A stretch of 64,000 bases of DNA, taken from positions 95,080 through 159,079 of the forward strand of contig JAPSLL010000004.1 of the NCBI GenBank assembly GCA_031180805.1, read 5' to 3'. The position numbers and the translations under genes are program-made. Position 1 is the stretch's first letter, and each line of letters begins with the position of its first letter. Positions 9,656-17,465 of the stretch are shown here, piece after piece. The notes beneath the pieces are model-generated. The model made no database searches and was not told the DNA's origin. It worked only from the letters and a program-made list of their open reading frames with translations. Source of the DNA: Bacillus sp. (in: firmicutes). Lineage in GTDB: Bacteria > Bacillota > Bacilli > Bacillales > Bacillaceae.

Positions 9656-10063
9656 ATGAAATTATATTATTGTTACCGTGATGCTTACCCTTCCTATATG
9701 CGGAAAAATTATCAACAAGTAGTATTAAAACCACAGTGTCAAATTCCATATCAACTGTTTTATCGACAGCTTCCACAAGTTGATCCTTCCTTTTTTGAAG
9801 ATTCGGTGAAATCGATGCAGAATTTATTGGGGGAAGCAAATTTGGTCTTAACAAAATTAGCTAGTTCTAAGTCATTTGCTCAAAAAGTCATGACCGCCGC
9901 CCAAGCCTCTAATATGGTAGAGGTCGAACGATTAATAAAATCTACTGGTATACATTCAACTGTTGAGACAGCCTTTAATCCAGATGGAATTATTTTAAAA
10001 TTTTCTTCAAAAGTAGGAAATTTGGAATGCTGTCATTTATCACTAGGGTTAAGGTGGCAATAA
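9656..10063 (+). CDS. Uncharacterised 135-aa protein, YuzC-like
   Basis: An in-frame TTG at 9617 exists, but the ATG at 9656 follows a GAGAGGAGAAG site and gives the N-terminus MKLYYCYRDAYPSYM. The Tyr/Pro-rich start followed by a helical part (KSMQNLLGEANLVLTKLASS) resembles a small Bacillus family that includes YuzC; this is from memory and unsure. Function unknown. A strong terminator follows. The surrounding coat-like genes hint at a sporulation role, which is inference only. Confidence 0.6.
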   Translation: MKLYYCYRDAYPSYMRKNYQQVVLKPQCQIPYQLFYRQLPQVDPSFFEDSVKSMQNLLGEANLVLTKLASSKSFAQKVMTAAQASNMVEVERLIKSTGIHSTVETAFNPDGIILKFSSKVGNLECCHLSLGLRWQ

Positions 10064-10082
10064 ATTTGAAGGAAAAATTGAG

Positions 10083-10142
10083 AAGGAGCAAACATTATCG
10101 AAAGAATAAATGTATTGTTTTGATAATGTTTGCTCCTTTTTT
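10083..10142 (+). terminator. Strong terminator
   Basis: A 17-base stem (10083-10099 with 10122-10138, containing AGGAGCAAACATTATC) is followed by a T run. Confidence 0.92.
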
Positions 10143-10321
10143 TGTGGTTGATTACATTTAATCGAATCGAAGTATAATTCCAGATTAACTTTTTTAAGGT
10201 GGACAAATGTATGAACAAGATAATTCCGTTATAAAATGGGTGATTGACCTAAGGAATATGATGGGTAAGTAACATATTTTGTTAACGAGTAGTGAAATAC
10301 CTAATTTTGGAGGGGAAACTT

Positions 10322-10531
10322 GTGCAAAATCAATATTATCAAATTGGCAATGATGAAAGAATATTCGGTAGACCGTTCGGAAGACCATTCATTTATGGAA
10401 GACCAAGACCGTTTTTTCCAGGACCTTTTTTTGGTGGGGTTTTAGGTGGGGTGCTTGGTAGTGCCTTATTTAATCCATATTTATATGGGTATTATCCTTA
10501 TCCATACCCTCAATATGGTTATTGGTATTAA
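10322..10531 (+). CDS. Gly/Pro/Tyr-rich small protein, spore-coat-like (69 aa)
   Basis: The start chosen is GTG at 10322, six bases after GGAGGGG. The frame is also open upstream to 10292, but without a site. The protein has three parts: a charged N-terminus, a middle with RPFGRPFIYGRPRPF and a glycine-rich hydrophobic patch, and an aromatic tail rich in Tyr-Pro (PYPYPQYGYWY). Such composition is common in spore coat and surface proteins, but no specific family is recognised. No close partner gene. Confidence 0.6.
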   Translation: MQNQYYQIGNDERIFGRPFGRPFIYGRPRPFFPGPFFGGVLGGVLGSALFNPYLYGYYPYPYPQYGYWY

Positions 10532-10635
10532 TTTTTAGCATGGCCTATCTTTTTTCTGGAATAACTCTATCGATCGTGGAATATGGTTAGATTGGTTCCA
10601 TCATTTTGATTGACAGAAGAAAGTAGGGAGATTTA

Positions 10636-11091
10636 TTGGCAAATAATTTGTATAAAGTAAAAGCTGATTTACCGATCAAGGCAATTTGGAATTTTGTTAG
10701 CATTATGGATAATTGGGCACCTCTTGTTCCAGGCTATATCGAACATAAAATAATAAATGAAAGTAAATCGACATGGACATTTAAAACTGATTTAGGCTTA
10801 ATAAAAAAGAAAATTCAATTAAAGGTAGATATTACAGAATGGATTGAGCCAGAGAAGGTGACATTTAAGTTAACGGGAATCAATGAAAAGATTTCTGGTA
10901 ACGGATATTTTGAAGCGAAAGCATCTGATCAAGAAAGCACATATATGACTGGATATCTTGAGATTATTCCAGAAGGTGCAATGGCAAAAATGATTCAATC
11001 AAAGTTGAAAAAAAATCTTTCTGAGATGACGAAAGAAATGACAGATGCAATCATAGAAAAAATTAAAGAACAAGAAAAAGTTATAAAGTAA
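10636..11091 (+). CDS. SRPBCC / CoxG-family protein
   Basis: The 151-residue protein fits the START/SRPBCC ligand-binding fold of the CoxG (carbon monoxide dehydrogenase subunit G-like) family: the N-terminal VKADLPIKAIWNFVSIMDNW, the central beta strands, and a long C-terminal helix rich in Lys and Glu. The start is TTG at 10636, five bases after TAGGGAG. No CO dehydrogenase genes are nearby, so the name only marks the fold. Its ligand is unknown. Confidence 0.75.
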   Translation: MANNLYKVKADLPIKAIWNFVSIMDNWAPLVPGYIEHKIINESKSTWTFKTDLGLIKKKIQLKVDITEWIEPEKVTFKLTGINEKISGNGYFEAKASDQESTYMTGYLEIIPEGAMAKMIQSKLKKNLSEMTKEMTDAIIEKIKEQEKVIK

Positions 11092-11139
11092 AAGCTTTGT
11101 TATGATGAAATTAAGTAAGTCCACCCGATAGTAAATAAA

Positions 11140-11169
11140 TTGACAATGATAATTATTTTCAATTAAAAT
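11140..11169 (+). promoter_or_regulatory. hmoA promoter with Fur box
   Basis: TTGACA at 11140-11145 and TAAAAT at 11164-11169 form the promoter. Between them, TGATAAT-T-ATTTTCA (11147-11161) matches the Bacillus Fur 7-1-7 consensus with one mismatch, placing Fur between the -35 and -10 so that it would block transcription when iron is plentiful. Confidence 0.85.
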
Positions 11170-11201
11170 AAAAGGTATATAAATGAAATGGAGCTGGGTG
11201 G

Positions 11202-11531
11202 ATGTTTGTTCAAATGAAAACTATTACTGTAACAGAAGGAAACGCTGACCAAGTTGTCAATCGTTTCTCAAAGGAAGGTATTATTGAAAAGCAAGAAGGA
11301 TTTATTGATTTATCGGTATTGGTGAAAAAGGTAAGACGTGGAGATGAAGAAGTTATTGTCATGATTCGCTGGGAATCAGAAGAGCATTGGAAAAAGTGGG
11401 AAAAAAGTGAAGCTCATATCGCTGGTCATAAAGCGAATCGTGGTAAGCCGAAACCTGAATACATTGTTCATTCAGAAGGTGGGCTATATGAAATTAAAAA
11501 AGTGAAAAAACCTGAAATTCAAGCAATTTAA
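11202..11531 (+). CDS. hmoA: Haem-degrading monooxygenase HmoA
   Basis: The 109-residue protein has the IsdG/HmoA ferredoxin-like fold features: N-terminal FVQMKTITVTEGNAD and the segment IRWESEEHWKKWEKSEAH with the helix that carries the haem ligand. HmoA of B. subtilis opens haem oxidatively to free iron. The Fur box 40 bases upstream supports an iron-starvation role. A hairpin with a T run follows the gene, so it is probably monocistronic. Confidence 0.9.
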   Translation: MFVQMKTITVTEGNADQVVNRFSKEGIIEKQEGFIDLSVLVKKVRRGDEEVIVMIRWESEEHWKKWEKSEAHIAGHKANRGKPKPEYIVHSEGGLYEIKKVKKPEIQAI

Positions 11532-11537
11532 AATAAA

Positions 11538-11569
11538 AGCTGCCCTATTTATGTAGGAGCAGTTTTTTT
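11538..11569 (+). terminator. hmoA terminator
   Basis: CTGCCCTA (11540-11547) pairs imperfectly with TAGGAGCAG (11554-11562), followed by seven T. Confidence 0.7.
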
Positions 11570-11894
11570 ATGTTTCATATGTAAAAGCTTTAGTTGATGT
11601 TAGAAATAATGCGTGGGAATTTTCTAAGTAGTAGCCATATAAGGTAAGCCATACGTTAACAGCTTTCGTTGAGCTCCTATATCGTTTGTAAAAAACTAGA
11701 TTGTTTGGAATGAAAATAACTAACTTAATTTGTAAAAGAAAATTTAATACAGTAAATTAACATAATTATCATTGTGGGTTATCCTTTTAACCCTTTCAAA
11801 TACAAATATCAATGTTTTAATTAGTAACGCTAGCACATGCCATTTCTTTCATCTTGAATATAGTAATCATATAACAAAGGAAGGAGGGGATTAC

Positions 11895-12203
11895 ATGAGT
11901 AAATGGAAGAAAAAAAGAAATCACTCTGAAGAAAATGAAGCTCAAGTAGAAAGTCTAGCAAAAGCTAATGCAGATGTTGATAATGAAAATGACTTATTTG
12001 CTGAAAATGAGCTGGATAATGAGAATGATTTAAAGAATAAAAATCGAAATGTGAATGTTGCTAAAGTAGTAAATAGCGGTAATTCACATGTCAAAATTGA
12101 TATTGAATCTGAATCTGAATCAGACTCTGACTCAGACTCCGATTCTAACGCAAAATCACACTCAAAAGCTCATAACGAGTCTAATGAGAAAAAAGGTCAC
12201 TAA
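11895..12203 (+). CDS. Acidic Ser-Asp repeat protein, unknown function (102 aa)
   Basis: The ATG at 11895 is chosen because AAGGAGGGG lies just before it; the frame is open further upstream only by chance. The protein starts with a short basic patch (MSKWKKKRN), then an Asn/Glu/Asp-rich stretch, then a Val-rich segment, and ends in an alternating SESESDSDSD tract followed by a His/Ser/Lys tail. It looks disordered and extracellular-matrix or spore-surface like. The next gene contains a similar NSDVDITI motif (here NSHVKIDI), suggesting that the two are related or act together. Family not recognised. The 363 bases upstream hold only the hmoA terminator and AT-rich DNA. Confidence 0.65.
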   Translation: MSKWKKKRNHSEENEAQVESLAKANADVDNENDLFAENELDNENDLKNKNRNVNVAKVVNSGNSHVKIDIESESESDSDSDSDSNAKSHSKAHNESNEKKGH

Positions 12204-12296
12204 TTTAAATTGGAGTAGAATAGCTATTTTTAGCTATTTTACTCTCCTTTCAAGCCTGAAGAAACAAACTATTGGTAAGAGGGAAGGGTGTAATAT

Positions 12297-12599
12297 TTGA
12301 AAAATAATGTTGTTCCAATTGATGAGCAAGTTTCAAAGTTACTCGAGAAAAGTTTGCAAGCAAATGCTGCGACCTTAAGTCATAGTGGAAATTCTGATGT
12401 AGATATTACAATTCATGTAGATACAAAGCCGATTGCCTTTGCGATGTTATACTCATTATTAGCAACGAAGCAGCTTTCCAATGAAGAATTTGAAAAGGCT
12501 GTTAGAAGATTAGATTCATTGAAAAGTAATTACGAGAAACCAAGAAGTATGAGGAATTATAGTACTCCTAAATTATATGAAGGAAGAAATGGAAGATAA
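12297..12599 (+). CDS. Uncharacterised protein, possibly paired with the acidic repeat protein (100 aa)
   Basis: The start is TTG at 12297, six bases after AAGGGTG. The middle has HSGNSDVDITIHVDTKPIAF, echoing the NSHVKIDIES segment of the preceding gene, followed by a helical LLATKQLSNEEFEKAVRRLD and a basic tail. It lies 93 bases downstream in the same direction, so cotranscription is likely. I do not recognise a named family; a sporulation role is only a guess from neighbours. Confidence 0.6.
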   Translation: MKNNVVPIDEQVSKLLEKSLQANAATLSHSGNSDVDITIHVDTKPIAFAMLYSLLATKQLSNEEFEKAVRRLDSLKSNYEKPRSMRNYSTPKLYEGRNGR

Positions 12600-12755
12600 T
12601 TTAGTTATCTTCCTTTATTTCATTTATTTCTAAAATAAGTTTCATAGGTTTATTAATTAAATACTCAATTTACTAATCTCATATTGATGTAAAAGGATGG
12701 AAATGGTAATTTAATGATAATAGTATAATATTTTATGATTTAAAGGATGGTTGAA

Positions 12756-13247
12756 ATGGATTCAGAAATTAGTGCACCGCAGAAAAAATTATCTAAAAAT
12801 GCAATTAAAGTATGGATGATAAGTGATTTAATTTCAGATTTCATCGGCTTTATTGTACTGGCAGTTTTATTTTACCTCGATTATCATTTTTCTTGGCTAG
12901 AATGGATTGGCTGGATATTAATCGGACTTGCCATACTAGCAGTGTTATCGCCAATTTGGTCGATAACGAGGCCATTTCTTCTTTATAAAAATTGGCGTTA
13001 TGATGTGGATGAAGAGTTTTTAAAGTTAAAATTTGGGGCAATATTTGAGGAGCATCATCTCGTTCCAATGACAAAAATACAATCTGTTTCAACAAGCCAA
13101 GGCCCGATATATCGAAAATATCGGTTGTTTTCCGTTAAAGTAGAAACTATGGGGTCCACCCATACTATTCCTGCGCTTTCAGAAGAAATAGCAACAGAAT
13201 TACGCAATAAAATTGCTTATTATGCAAAAATAAAGGAAGTAGAATAG
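12756..13247 (+). CDS. ydbS: PH (bPH2/DUF304) domain membrane protein, YdbS-like
   Basis: The 163-residue protein has two N-terminal membrane segments (about residues 22-65) and a C-terminal bacterial PH domain. The ATG at 12756 is preferred to 12747, which lies inside the ribosome binding site. Length and pairing with the following 492-residue protein match B. subtilis YdbS/YdbT, a SigW-controlled pair linked to resistance against some membrane-active peptides. No SigW promoter was identified here. It ends one base before ydbT. Confidence 0.85.
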   Translation: MDSEISAPQKKLSKNAIKVWMISDLISDFIGFIVLAVLFYLDYHFSWLEWIGWILIGLAILAVLSPIWSITRPFLLYKNWRYDVDEEFLKLKFGAIFEEHHLVPMTKIQSVSTSQGPIYRKYRLFSVKVETMGSTHTIPALSEEIATELRNKIAYYAKIKEVE

Positions 13248-13248
13248 T

Positions 13249-14727
13249 ATGAAAGCAAAGCGATACCATTTTTATTTAGTAATTTTCGAATTATGGAAAT
13301 TGTTACGAAATTCTTTTTTTATCGGATTTTACCTTTATGTAATTAAGTATGGCGAGGAATCCCTGTTATTAAAATATGGTAGAATAGCCTTCGTTGCTTT
13401 GATGTTTTTTGTAGTCATCTATATTTTATTAAAGTGGATGACACATAAATATGAGCTTGACGATCAATCTTTTCATATATATAAAGGAGTTTTTGTTAAA
13501 TCAAAACAAACAGTACCTTTTAGTAAAATACATAATATTACAAAGCATACATCACTTTTTCATAAAATATTTAATATGACATCTATTCGATTTGAAACAA
13601 GCTCGACAGATGAGGACGCAGATATAGTGTTTAATGTGATTACGAAAGATGAGGCTACTCGCTTAGAAGAATATGTTACAAATCAATCTAGTGAAGAGGC
13701 TATACATGATGAAATCGAGGAGCAAGGTCAGCTCAAAAGTGAACGGAAAATTCATTTTAGTTCTACGAGGAACGAGCTTATAAGAGCATCCTTTACATCT
13801 CTCAGTTTTTTACTTTTCATACCAATAGTAGCCTCTTTTTATTCTAAACTTGATGACATATTCCATATTGAGAAGGAAGCAGAAGGGATTTTTTCGAGTA
13901 TCATCAATTCATGGTGGATAGTAACAATCCTATTGGTCCTATTTATTTTATGTTCCGTTATTTTTGGAATGATAAGAACGTTTCTTAAATATGGAAAATA
14001 TGAAATATCATCAGATGATAATCGAATTTATATACATAAAGGAGTGCTTGAGGAAACAGCTTTTTCTATTGCAAAAGATAAAGTGCAGGCTATCGAGATT
14101 GAGCAATCATTAATGAAAAAAATCCTTGGGCTTGCTGAAGTCAAACTAACAAGTGTCGGAAGCATGAAGATTGGCGATGAAAGTTTAGATGTAAATACCC
14201 TTTATCCATTTTTGCCTGTAAAACAAGCGTATAAAATAATATCTGCTCTGCTTCCATCGTATAAAGTGGAAGAAGAAATGGTGAGTTTACCAAAGAAATC
14301 ATTTTGGGTCCGATTATTAAAGCCGAGCTGGATTTGGATCATTGCGACAGCAATTCTCTTTTTTGTTAAACCAAGGTTTTTTCAATTAGAGGAATCATGG
14401 TGGATTTGTTCCATTTTATTGTTAGCTATCATAATGATAGTAAGAGTTCTTAATTATTTAAATTCTGGCTATCTTTTAAACGAACAATTTATTCAAATTA
14501 AATACGGTGGATTATCGACAACACTATTTGTTTCAAAACGTGACAAAATTATAGAGGTTGTTGTAACACGTACACTGCTTCAAAAGCTTTTTGGGCTTTC
14601 CTCAATAGCTACGACGAATCGTGCGAATCCTGTTGAGCAAAATAAGCTAGATGATGTTCCAATTGAAATAGGAAGGGATTTTTATTTATGGTATATGGCA
14701 CGAAGAAATGAGATTCATACTGAATGA
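13249..14727 (+). CDS. ydbT: Multi-PH-domain membrane protein, YdbT-like
   Basis: The 492-residue protein alternates membrane-segment pairs with three bPH2 domains: domain one around residues 65-130, then segments near 180-200 and 220-240, domain two around 255-335, segments near 360-395, and domain three to the C-terminus. Each PH domain begins with a Tyr-rich strand such as YELDDQSFHIYKG. Its length is nearly identical to B. subtilis YdbT. The tight junction with ydbS implies translational coupling and a common complex in the membrane. Confidence 0.87.
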   Translation: MKAKRYHFYLVIFELWKLLRNSFFIGFYLYVIKYGEESLLLKYGRIAFVALMFFVVIYILLKWMTHKYELDDQSFHIYKGVFVKSKQTVPFSKIHNITKHTSLFHKIFNMTSIRFETSSTDEDADIVFNVITKDEATRLEEYVTNQSSEEAIHDEIEEQGQLKSERKIHFSSTRNELIRASFTSLSFLLFIPIVASFYSKLDDIFHIEKEAEGIFSSIINSWWIVTILLVLFILCSVIFGMIRTFLKYGKYEISSDDNRIYIHKGVLEETAFSIAKDKVQAIEIEQSLMKKILGLAEVKLTSVGSMKIGDESLDVNTLYPFLPVKQAYKIISALLPSYKVEEEMVSLPKKSFWVRLLKPSWIWIIATAILFFVKPRFFQLEESWWICSILLLAIIMIVRVLNYLNSGYLLNEQFIQIKYGGLSTTLFVSKRDKIIEVVVTRTLLQKLFGLSSIATTNRANPVEQNKLDDVPIEIGRDFYLWYMARRNEIHTE

Positions 14728-14763
14728 TGTTTAGGCAAACCTTTTTAGCAAGGTTTTTTACTA

Positions 14764-14826
14764 AAATATTGGAGACTCACAACTCACGCCGTGGAAAGTG
14801 AGCACTGTATGAGGAAATTAAATGAA
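14764..14826 (+). repeat. Degenerate copy of a dispersed Bacillus intergenic repeat (3' half)
   Basis: The stretch containing CACGCCGTGGAAAGTGAGCA followed by GAGGAAAT resembles the 3' half of a roughly 100-base GC-rich repeat commonly found between Bacillus genes. It aligns by eye with 30070-30120 (CGCGGAAAGCGAACGCTGAA, then GAGGAAAT). Confidence 0.5.
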
Positions 14827-14922
14827 ATGCTATATTAATAAAAAGCAACAGAGTTTACGAGAACAGCCTTTAGAAAACATAATAGATAATTTTATTTTAA
14901 ATGTGATTTTTATAAATACAAG

Positions 14923-15047
14923 TTGACAGGTAGGAATAATGTGGATTATAATTTGTAACAAATAAAAGATGAAATAAAGAGCCGATCGGACAACCGAAGG
15001 TATAACCTACTCCAAATAGGGAGGGTTATGCCTTTTTTTATTTCGTT
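14923..15047 (+). ncRNA. Promoter and structured leader with internal terminator (candidate attenuator)
   Basis: A promoter is clear (TTGACA 14923-14928, 18 bases, TATAAT 14947-14952). The transcript would then hold a short hairpin TCGG-ACAA-CCGA (14986-14997) and a long hairpin AGGTATAACC...GGGTTATGCCT (14998-15033) followed by seven T. An outer stem GAAATAAA (14971-14978)/TTTATTTC (15037-15044) could close all of it. The terminator lies between the promoter and the TSUP start, so it should control read-through. It matches no riboswitch class that I can name. Confidence 0.65.
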
Positions 15048-15071
15048 TTTATCAAAAAAAGAGGTGTAAAA

Positions 15072-15968
15072 ATGAAAAAATTAATTATTTTTGCTTTTAT
15101 CGGATTGTTAGCTCAATTAATCGACGGTGCCCTTGGAATGGCATATGGAGTAACTTCTACTTCACTATTATTAGCTTTTGGCATTGCTCCTGCAGTTGCT
15201 TCGGCTTCTGTCCATTTGGCAGAAGTAGTAACAACAGCTGCATCAGGGGCATCTCATATCAAATTCGGAAATGTTGACAAACAAACCGTGTTTCGCTTAA
15301 TTATTCCAGGTTCTATCGGGGCTTTTTTAGGTGCAACATTTTTAAGTCATTTGCCAGGTGATAGTGCGAAACCGTTTATTTCATTATTCCTTCTTATTTT
15401 AGGGGTATATGTTCTCATCCGTTTTTTATTTAAATTTCAACTTAATGAGGTGAAACGAGAAAGGTCTCTAAGTTTAAAGCAGTCAATACCGTTAGGATTC
15501 ATTGCAGGATTCGCTGATTCAACTGGCGGTGGAGGCTGGGGACCTATCGCAACACCTGTATTATTATCTCAGAAGGGATTGAGTCCTAGAAAAGTTGTCG
15601 GAACAGTTGATACGAGTGAATTTGCAATTGCCATCTCTGCAACAATTGGATTTCTAATTTCACTTGGTTGGGAGCAAGTGAATTGGCTTTGGGTTGGAGC
15701 ATTAATGGTTGGAGGACTAATTGCCGCACCAATTGCCGCATGGTTAGTTCAGAAAATTCATGCACAGCTAATGGGGGTACTAGTAGGTGGTTTTATTATT
15801 TTAGTTAATGCACGAACGTTAGTAAATACGTGGGTTTCTGATACAAATGTATATCCTTACATTTATCTCCTTATTATTGTTATTTGGCTCACCGCGATAT
15901 TTGTTACAATCACAAAAATTCGTTCGAGTCGACATGTACATCGGGACGAAAAGTCAATTGCTGAATAA
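15072..15968 (+). CDS. TSUP-family anion exporter (TauE/SafE, sulfite exporter-like)
   Basis: The 298-residue membrane protein has the two-repeat TSUP architecture: the first repeat holds LIDGALGMAYGVTSTSLLL (residues 16-34) and the second GFADSTGGGGWGPIATPVLL. About eight hydrophobic segments are visible. TSUP members move sulfite, sulfoacetate, thiosulfate or related anions. The nearby Rrf2 regulator and YezD-type protein, which commonly sit with sulfur-assimilation genes, favour a sulfur anion here. Expression probably depends on the attenuator-like leader just upstream. The start has an AAAGAGGTG site. Confidence 0.88.
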   Translation: MKKLIIFAFIGLLAQLIDGALGMAYGVTSTSLLLAFGIAPAVASASVHLAEVVTTAASGASHIKFGNVDKQTVFRLIIPGSIGAFLGATFLSHLPGDSAKPFISLFLLILGVYVLIRFLFKFQLNEVKRERSLSLKQSIPLGFIAGFADSTGGGGWGPIATPVLLSQKGLSPRKVVGTVDTSEFAIAISATIGFLISLGWEQVNWLWVGALMVGGLIAAPIAAWLVQKIHAQLMGVLVGGFIILVNARTLVNTWVSDTNVYPYIYLLIIVIWLTAIFVTITKIRSSRHVHRDEKSIAE

Positions 15969-16079
15969 AATAAACCATTAATAGTGATATAGGGTACTGT
16001 CATCCAAAATCAGTTCCCTTCCTCTTTTGTTTATTTGTAGATAAAGTCTGTAATTTATAAATATTTAGGAGGTAAAGGA

Positions 16080-16262
16080 ATGTCACAATTACGTAAGGCG
16101 GTATTGCAGAAAAAAGAAAGGTTAATAAAGAAATTACTTGCTTTAGGTGTATACAAAAAGGATGATCTTCACTTATATGAATTAACATTATCGGACATTG
16201 AGAAAGAATATAATAAGGAAATCGAACGAAAAAATGAAGAAGTAATTTTGGGAGAAGAGTAA
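16080..16262 (+). CDS. FbpA-family (Fur-regulated basic protein) small protein
   Basis: The 60-residue protein carries the FbpA family pattern: a basic N-terminal helix (RKAVLQKKERLIKKLL), then LGVYKKDDLHLYELTLSDIE. FbpA is one of the B. subtilis iron-sparing helpers that work with the small RNA FsrA. A perfect AGGAGG lies seven bases before the ATG. I saw no convincing Fur box in the 110 bases upstream, so iron control is not shown here. Confidence 0.78.
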   Translation: MSQLRKAVLQKKERLIKKLLALGVYKKDDLHLYELTLSDIEKEYNKEIERKNEEVILGEE

Positions 16263-16419
16263 GTAAGGAAAATGTGGAAGAAGATGATCTCTTAATAAAA
16301 AAATACTGTAAAAAGTGGTTGATTTTACTCGGCCTACATAATATTATATATAAAAACAAATAAAACCAATAAAAATACTTGGTATTAGTGCGATTAAAAT
16401 CATATCATTTTTCACTAGT

Positions 16420-16476
16420 AAAGTTGACCAGTTTACTCGACATTTTGATCGATTAAAGTCGACTAGATTACTCAAC
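16420..16476 (+). promoter_or_regulatory. Tandem 22-base imperfect repeats before the Rrf2 gene (candidate operator)
   Basis: Positions 16420-16441 and 16455-16476 match at 18 of 22 bases with a 35-base period (AAAGTTGACCAGTTTACTCG against AAAGTCGACTAGATTACTCA). The second copy has the palindrome AGTCGACT. They end 20 bases before the ATG and overlap the expected promoter, so autoregulation by the Rrf2 protein is plausible. Confidence 0.5.
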
Positions 16477-16495
16477 TTTGTAGGGAGGTATATTA

Positions 16496-16945
16496 ATGAA
16501 GGTTTCGAGTAAAGGAGAATATGCTTTACGAGCATTATTAATACTTGGTCAACATCAAGGAAAGGTGATGACGATTCAAGAAATTTCAGAGAAAACACTT
16601 GTAACAATAAATTACCTAGAACAAATTCTCCTTCAATTAAAAAAGTTAGATTATGTTAAAAGTAAAAGAGGTGCAAGTGGTGGCTATTTTCTTCATAAAA
16701 ACACTAATGAAGTCAATATAGGTGAGGTAATCCGAAATCTTGAAGGGCCCCTTTCACCGATGGGATGTGCATCCATTACAAAGTATGAGCCCTGTCCATT
16801 AGAGGCTGGTTGCCAATTAAAACCACTATGGTCTTTAGTTAGAGATACGATTGCATACGTATTAGAGAAAACTACTCTTGAGGACTTGTTGTTAAATAGG
16901 ATCGCTTTATTAAAGGGAGAGGATTTATTTGTTAAAGAAAAATAA
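16496..16945 (+). CDS. Rrf2-family Fe-S transcriptional regulator
   Basis: The 149-residue protein has the Rrf2 start (VSSKGEYALRALLIL) and a winged helix with GASGGYFL. Three cysteines at 91, 100 and 106 match the Fe-S ligand spacing of NsrR-type proteins (B. subtilis NsrR uses 92, 100, 106), so a cluster-based sensor of NO, redox state or iron is likely. The CymR subgroup lacks these cysteines, so CymR is excluded. It overlaps the following YezD-type gene and lies in a cluster with a TSUP exporter. The ATG follows AGGGAGGT. Confidence 0.88.
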   Translation: MKVSSKGEYALRALLILGQHQGKVMTIQEISEKTLVTINYLEQILLQLKKLDYVKSKRGASGGYFLHKNTNEVNIGEVIRNLEGPLSPMGCASITKYEPCPLEAGCQLKPLWSLVRDTIAYVLEKTTLEDLLLNRIALLKGEDLFVKEK

Positions 16946-17117
16946 AATCGATCAAGAAGTAATAGATAAAATCATTAATATTTTAGAAAATATCGAATTT
17001 GGTACAGTCCAAATAACTGTACATGATTCTCAAATAACACAAATAGAAAAAGGTGAGAAATTTAGATTTGCCTTAAAAAAGTCAAATGAGAAGTTTAACA
17101 GAAGCAAAGAGCGCTAG
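16929..17117 (+). CDS. YezD-type (DUF2292) small protein
   Basis: The 62-residue protein contains the family core IEFGTVQITVHDSQITQIEK, a small beta-rich motif typical of DUF2292/YezD. Members are often found beside sulfate-reduction and cysteine-biosynthesis genes. The TTG start at 16929 lies inside the 3' end of the Rrf2 gene (17-base overlap), with GGGAGAGG upstream, so the two are translationally coupled. A hairpin terminator follows. Confidence 0.78.
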   Translation: MLKKNKIDQEVIDKIINILENIEFGTVQITVHDSQITQIEKGEKFRFALKKSNEKFNRSKER

Positions 17118-17137
17118 TTTTGTAATGATGAATTTAT

Positions 17138-17179
17138 AAACACAAACTTTTAATAAAAGTATGTGTTTTTATTTTTTTC
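17138..17179 (+). terminator. Terminator of the Rrf2-YezD operon
   Basis: AAACACAAACTTTT pairs with AAAGTATGTGTTT across an AATA loop (one mismatch), followed by a long T-rich tract. Confidence 0.82.
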
Positions 17180-17300
17180 ACGGTTTATTATCGCTACTGT
17201 CCTCGGGCTGTTCTGGAGTCTCTTCGGAGTTAGTGCCTGTGAGGTATCCCTTTGAATGCTAATCCCGCAGGTGCATCATGCCTTTCGCATCTCTATACAA
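17180..17300 (-). repeat. Degenerate copy of the dispersed intergenic repeat, reverse orientation
   Basis: Words such as CTGGAGTCTCTTCGG and CAGGTGCATCATGCCTTTCG resemble the reverse complement of the element at 63780-63895 (CAGGAGTCTCATGCCCTCCG). The stretch is more GC-rich than its surroundings. It accounts for most of the gene-free DNA between 17118 and 17465. Confidence 0.4.
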
Positions 17301-17465
17301 ATTGTTAAGAAATCAACAAAAAGCTTAAGCATAGCCTTTTTTCAAGGATTTTTCGTCTTATTGCAAGAAAGGTATGTTCATAACAGCGACAATTTGTTAT
17401 ATTGTAGAAATAAATCTCATGGTAATAAAAGCCACTTGTGTTACTTAGTAAAGGAAGTGTACATC

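Noticed and set aside
11755..11780. A second Fur-like site (ATAATTATCATT) upstream of the acidic repeat protein
   Set aside because: Only one half matches the 7-1-7 consensus; the other half agrees at about four of seven positions and no promoter surrounds it.
16496..16945. Calling the Rrf2 regulator NsrR or CymR
   Set aside because: Cysteine spacing excludes CymR-type proteins, and NsrR spacing alone without hmp/nas genes nearby does not prove NsrR.
17256..17465. Seventy-residue N-terminal extension of the pentapeptide-repeat protein
   Set aside because: It runs through the decayed intergenic repeat, has no binding site, and a well-placed AAGGAAGTG precedes TTG 17466.
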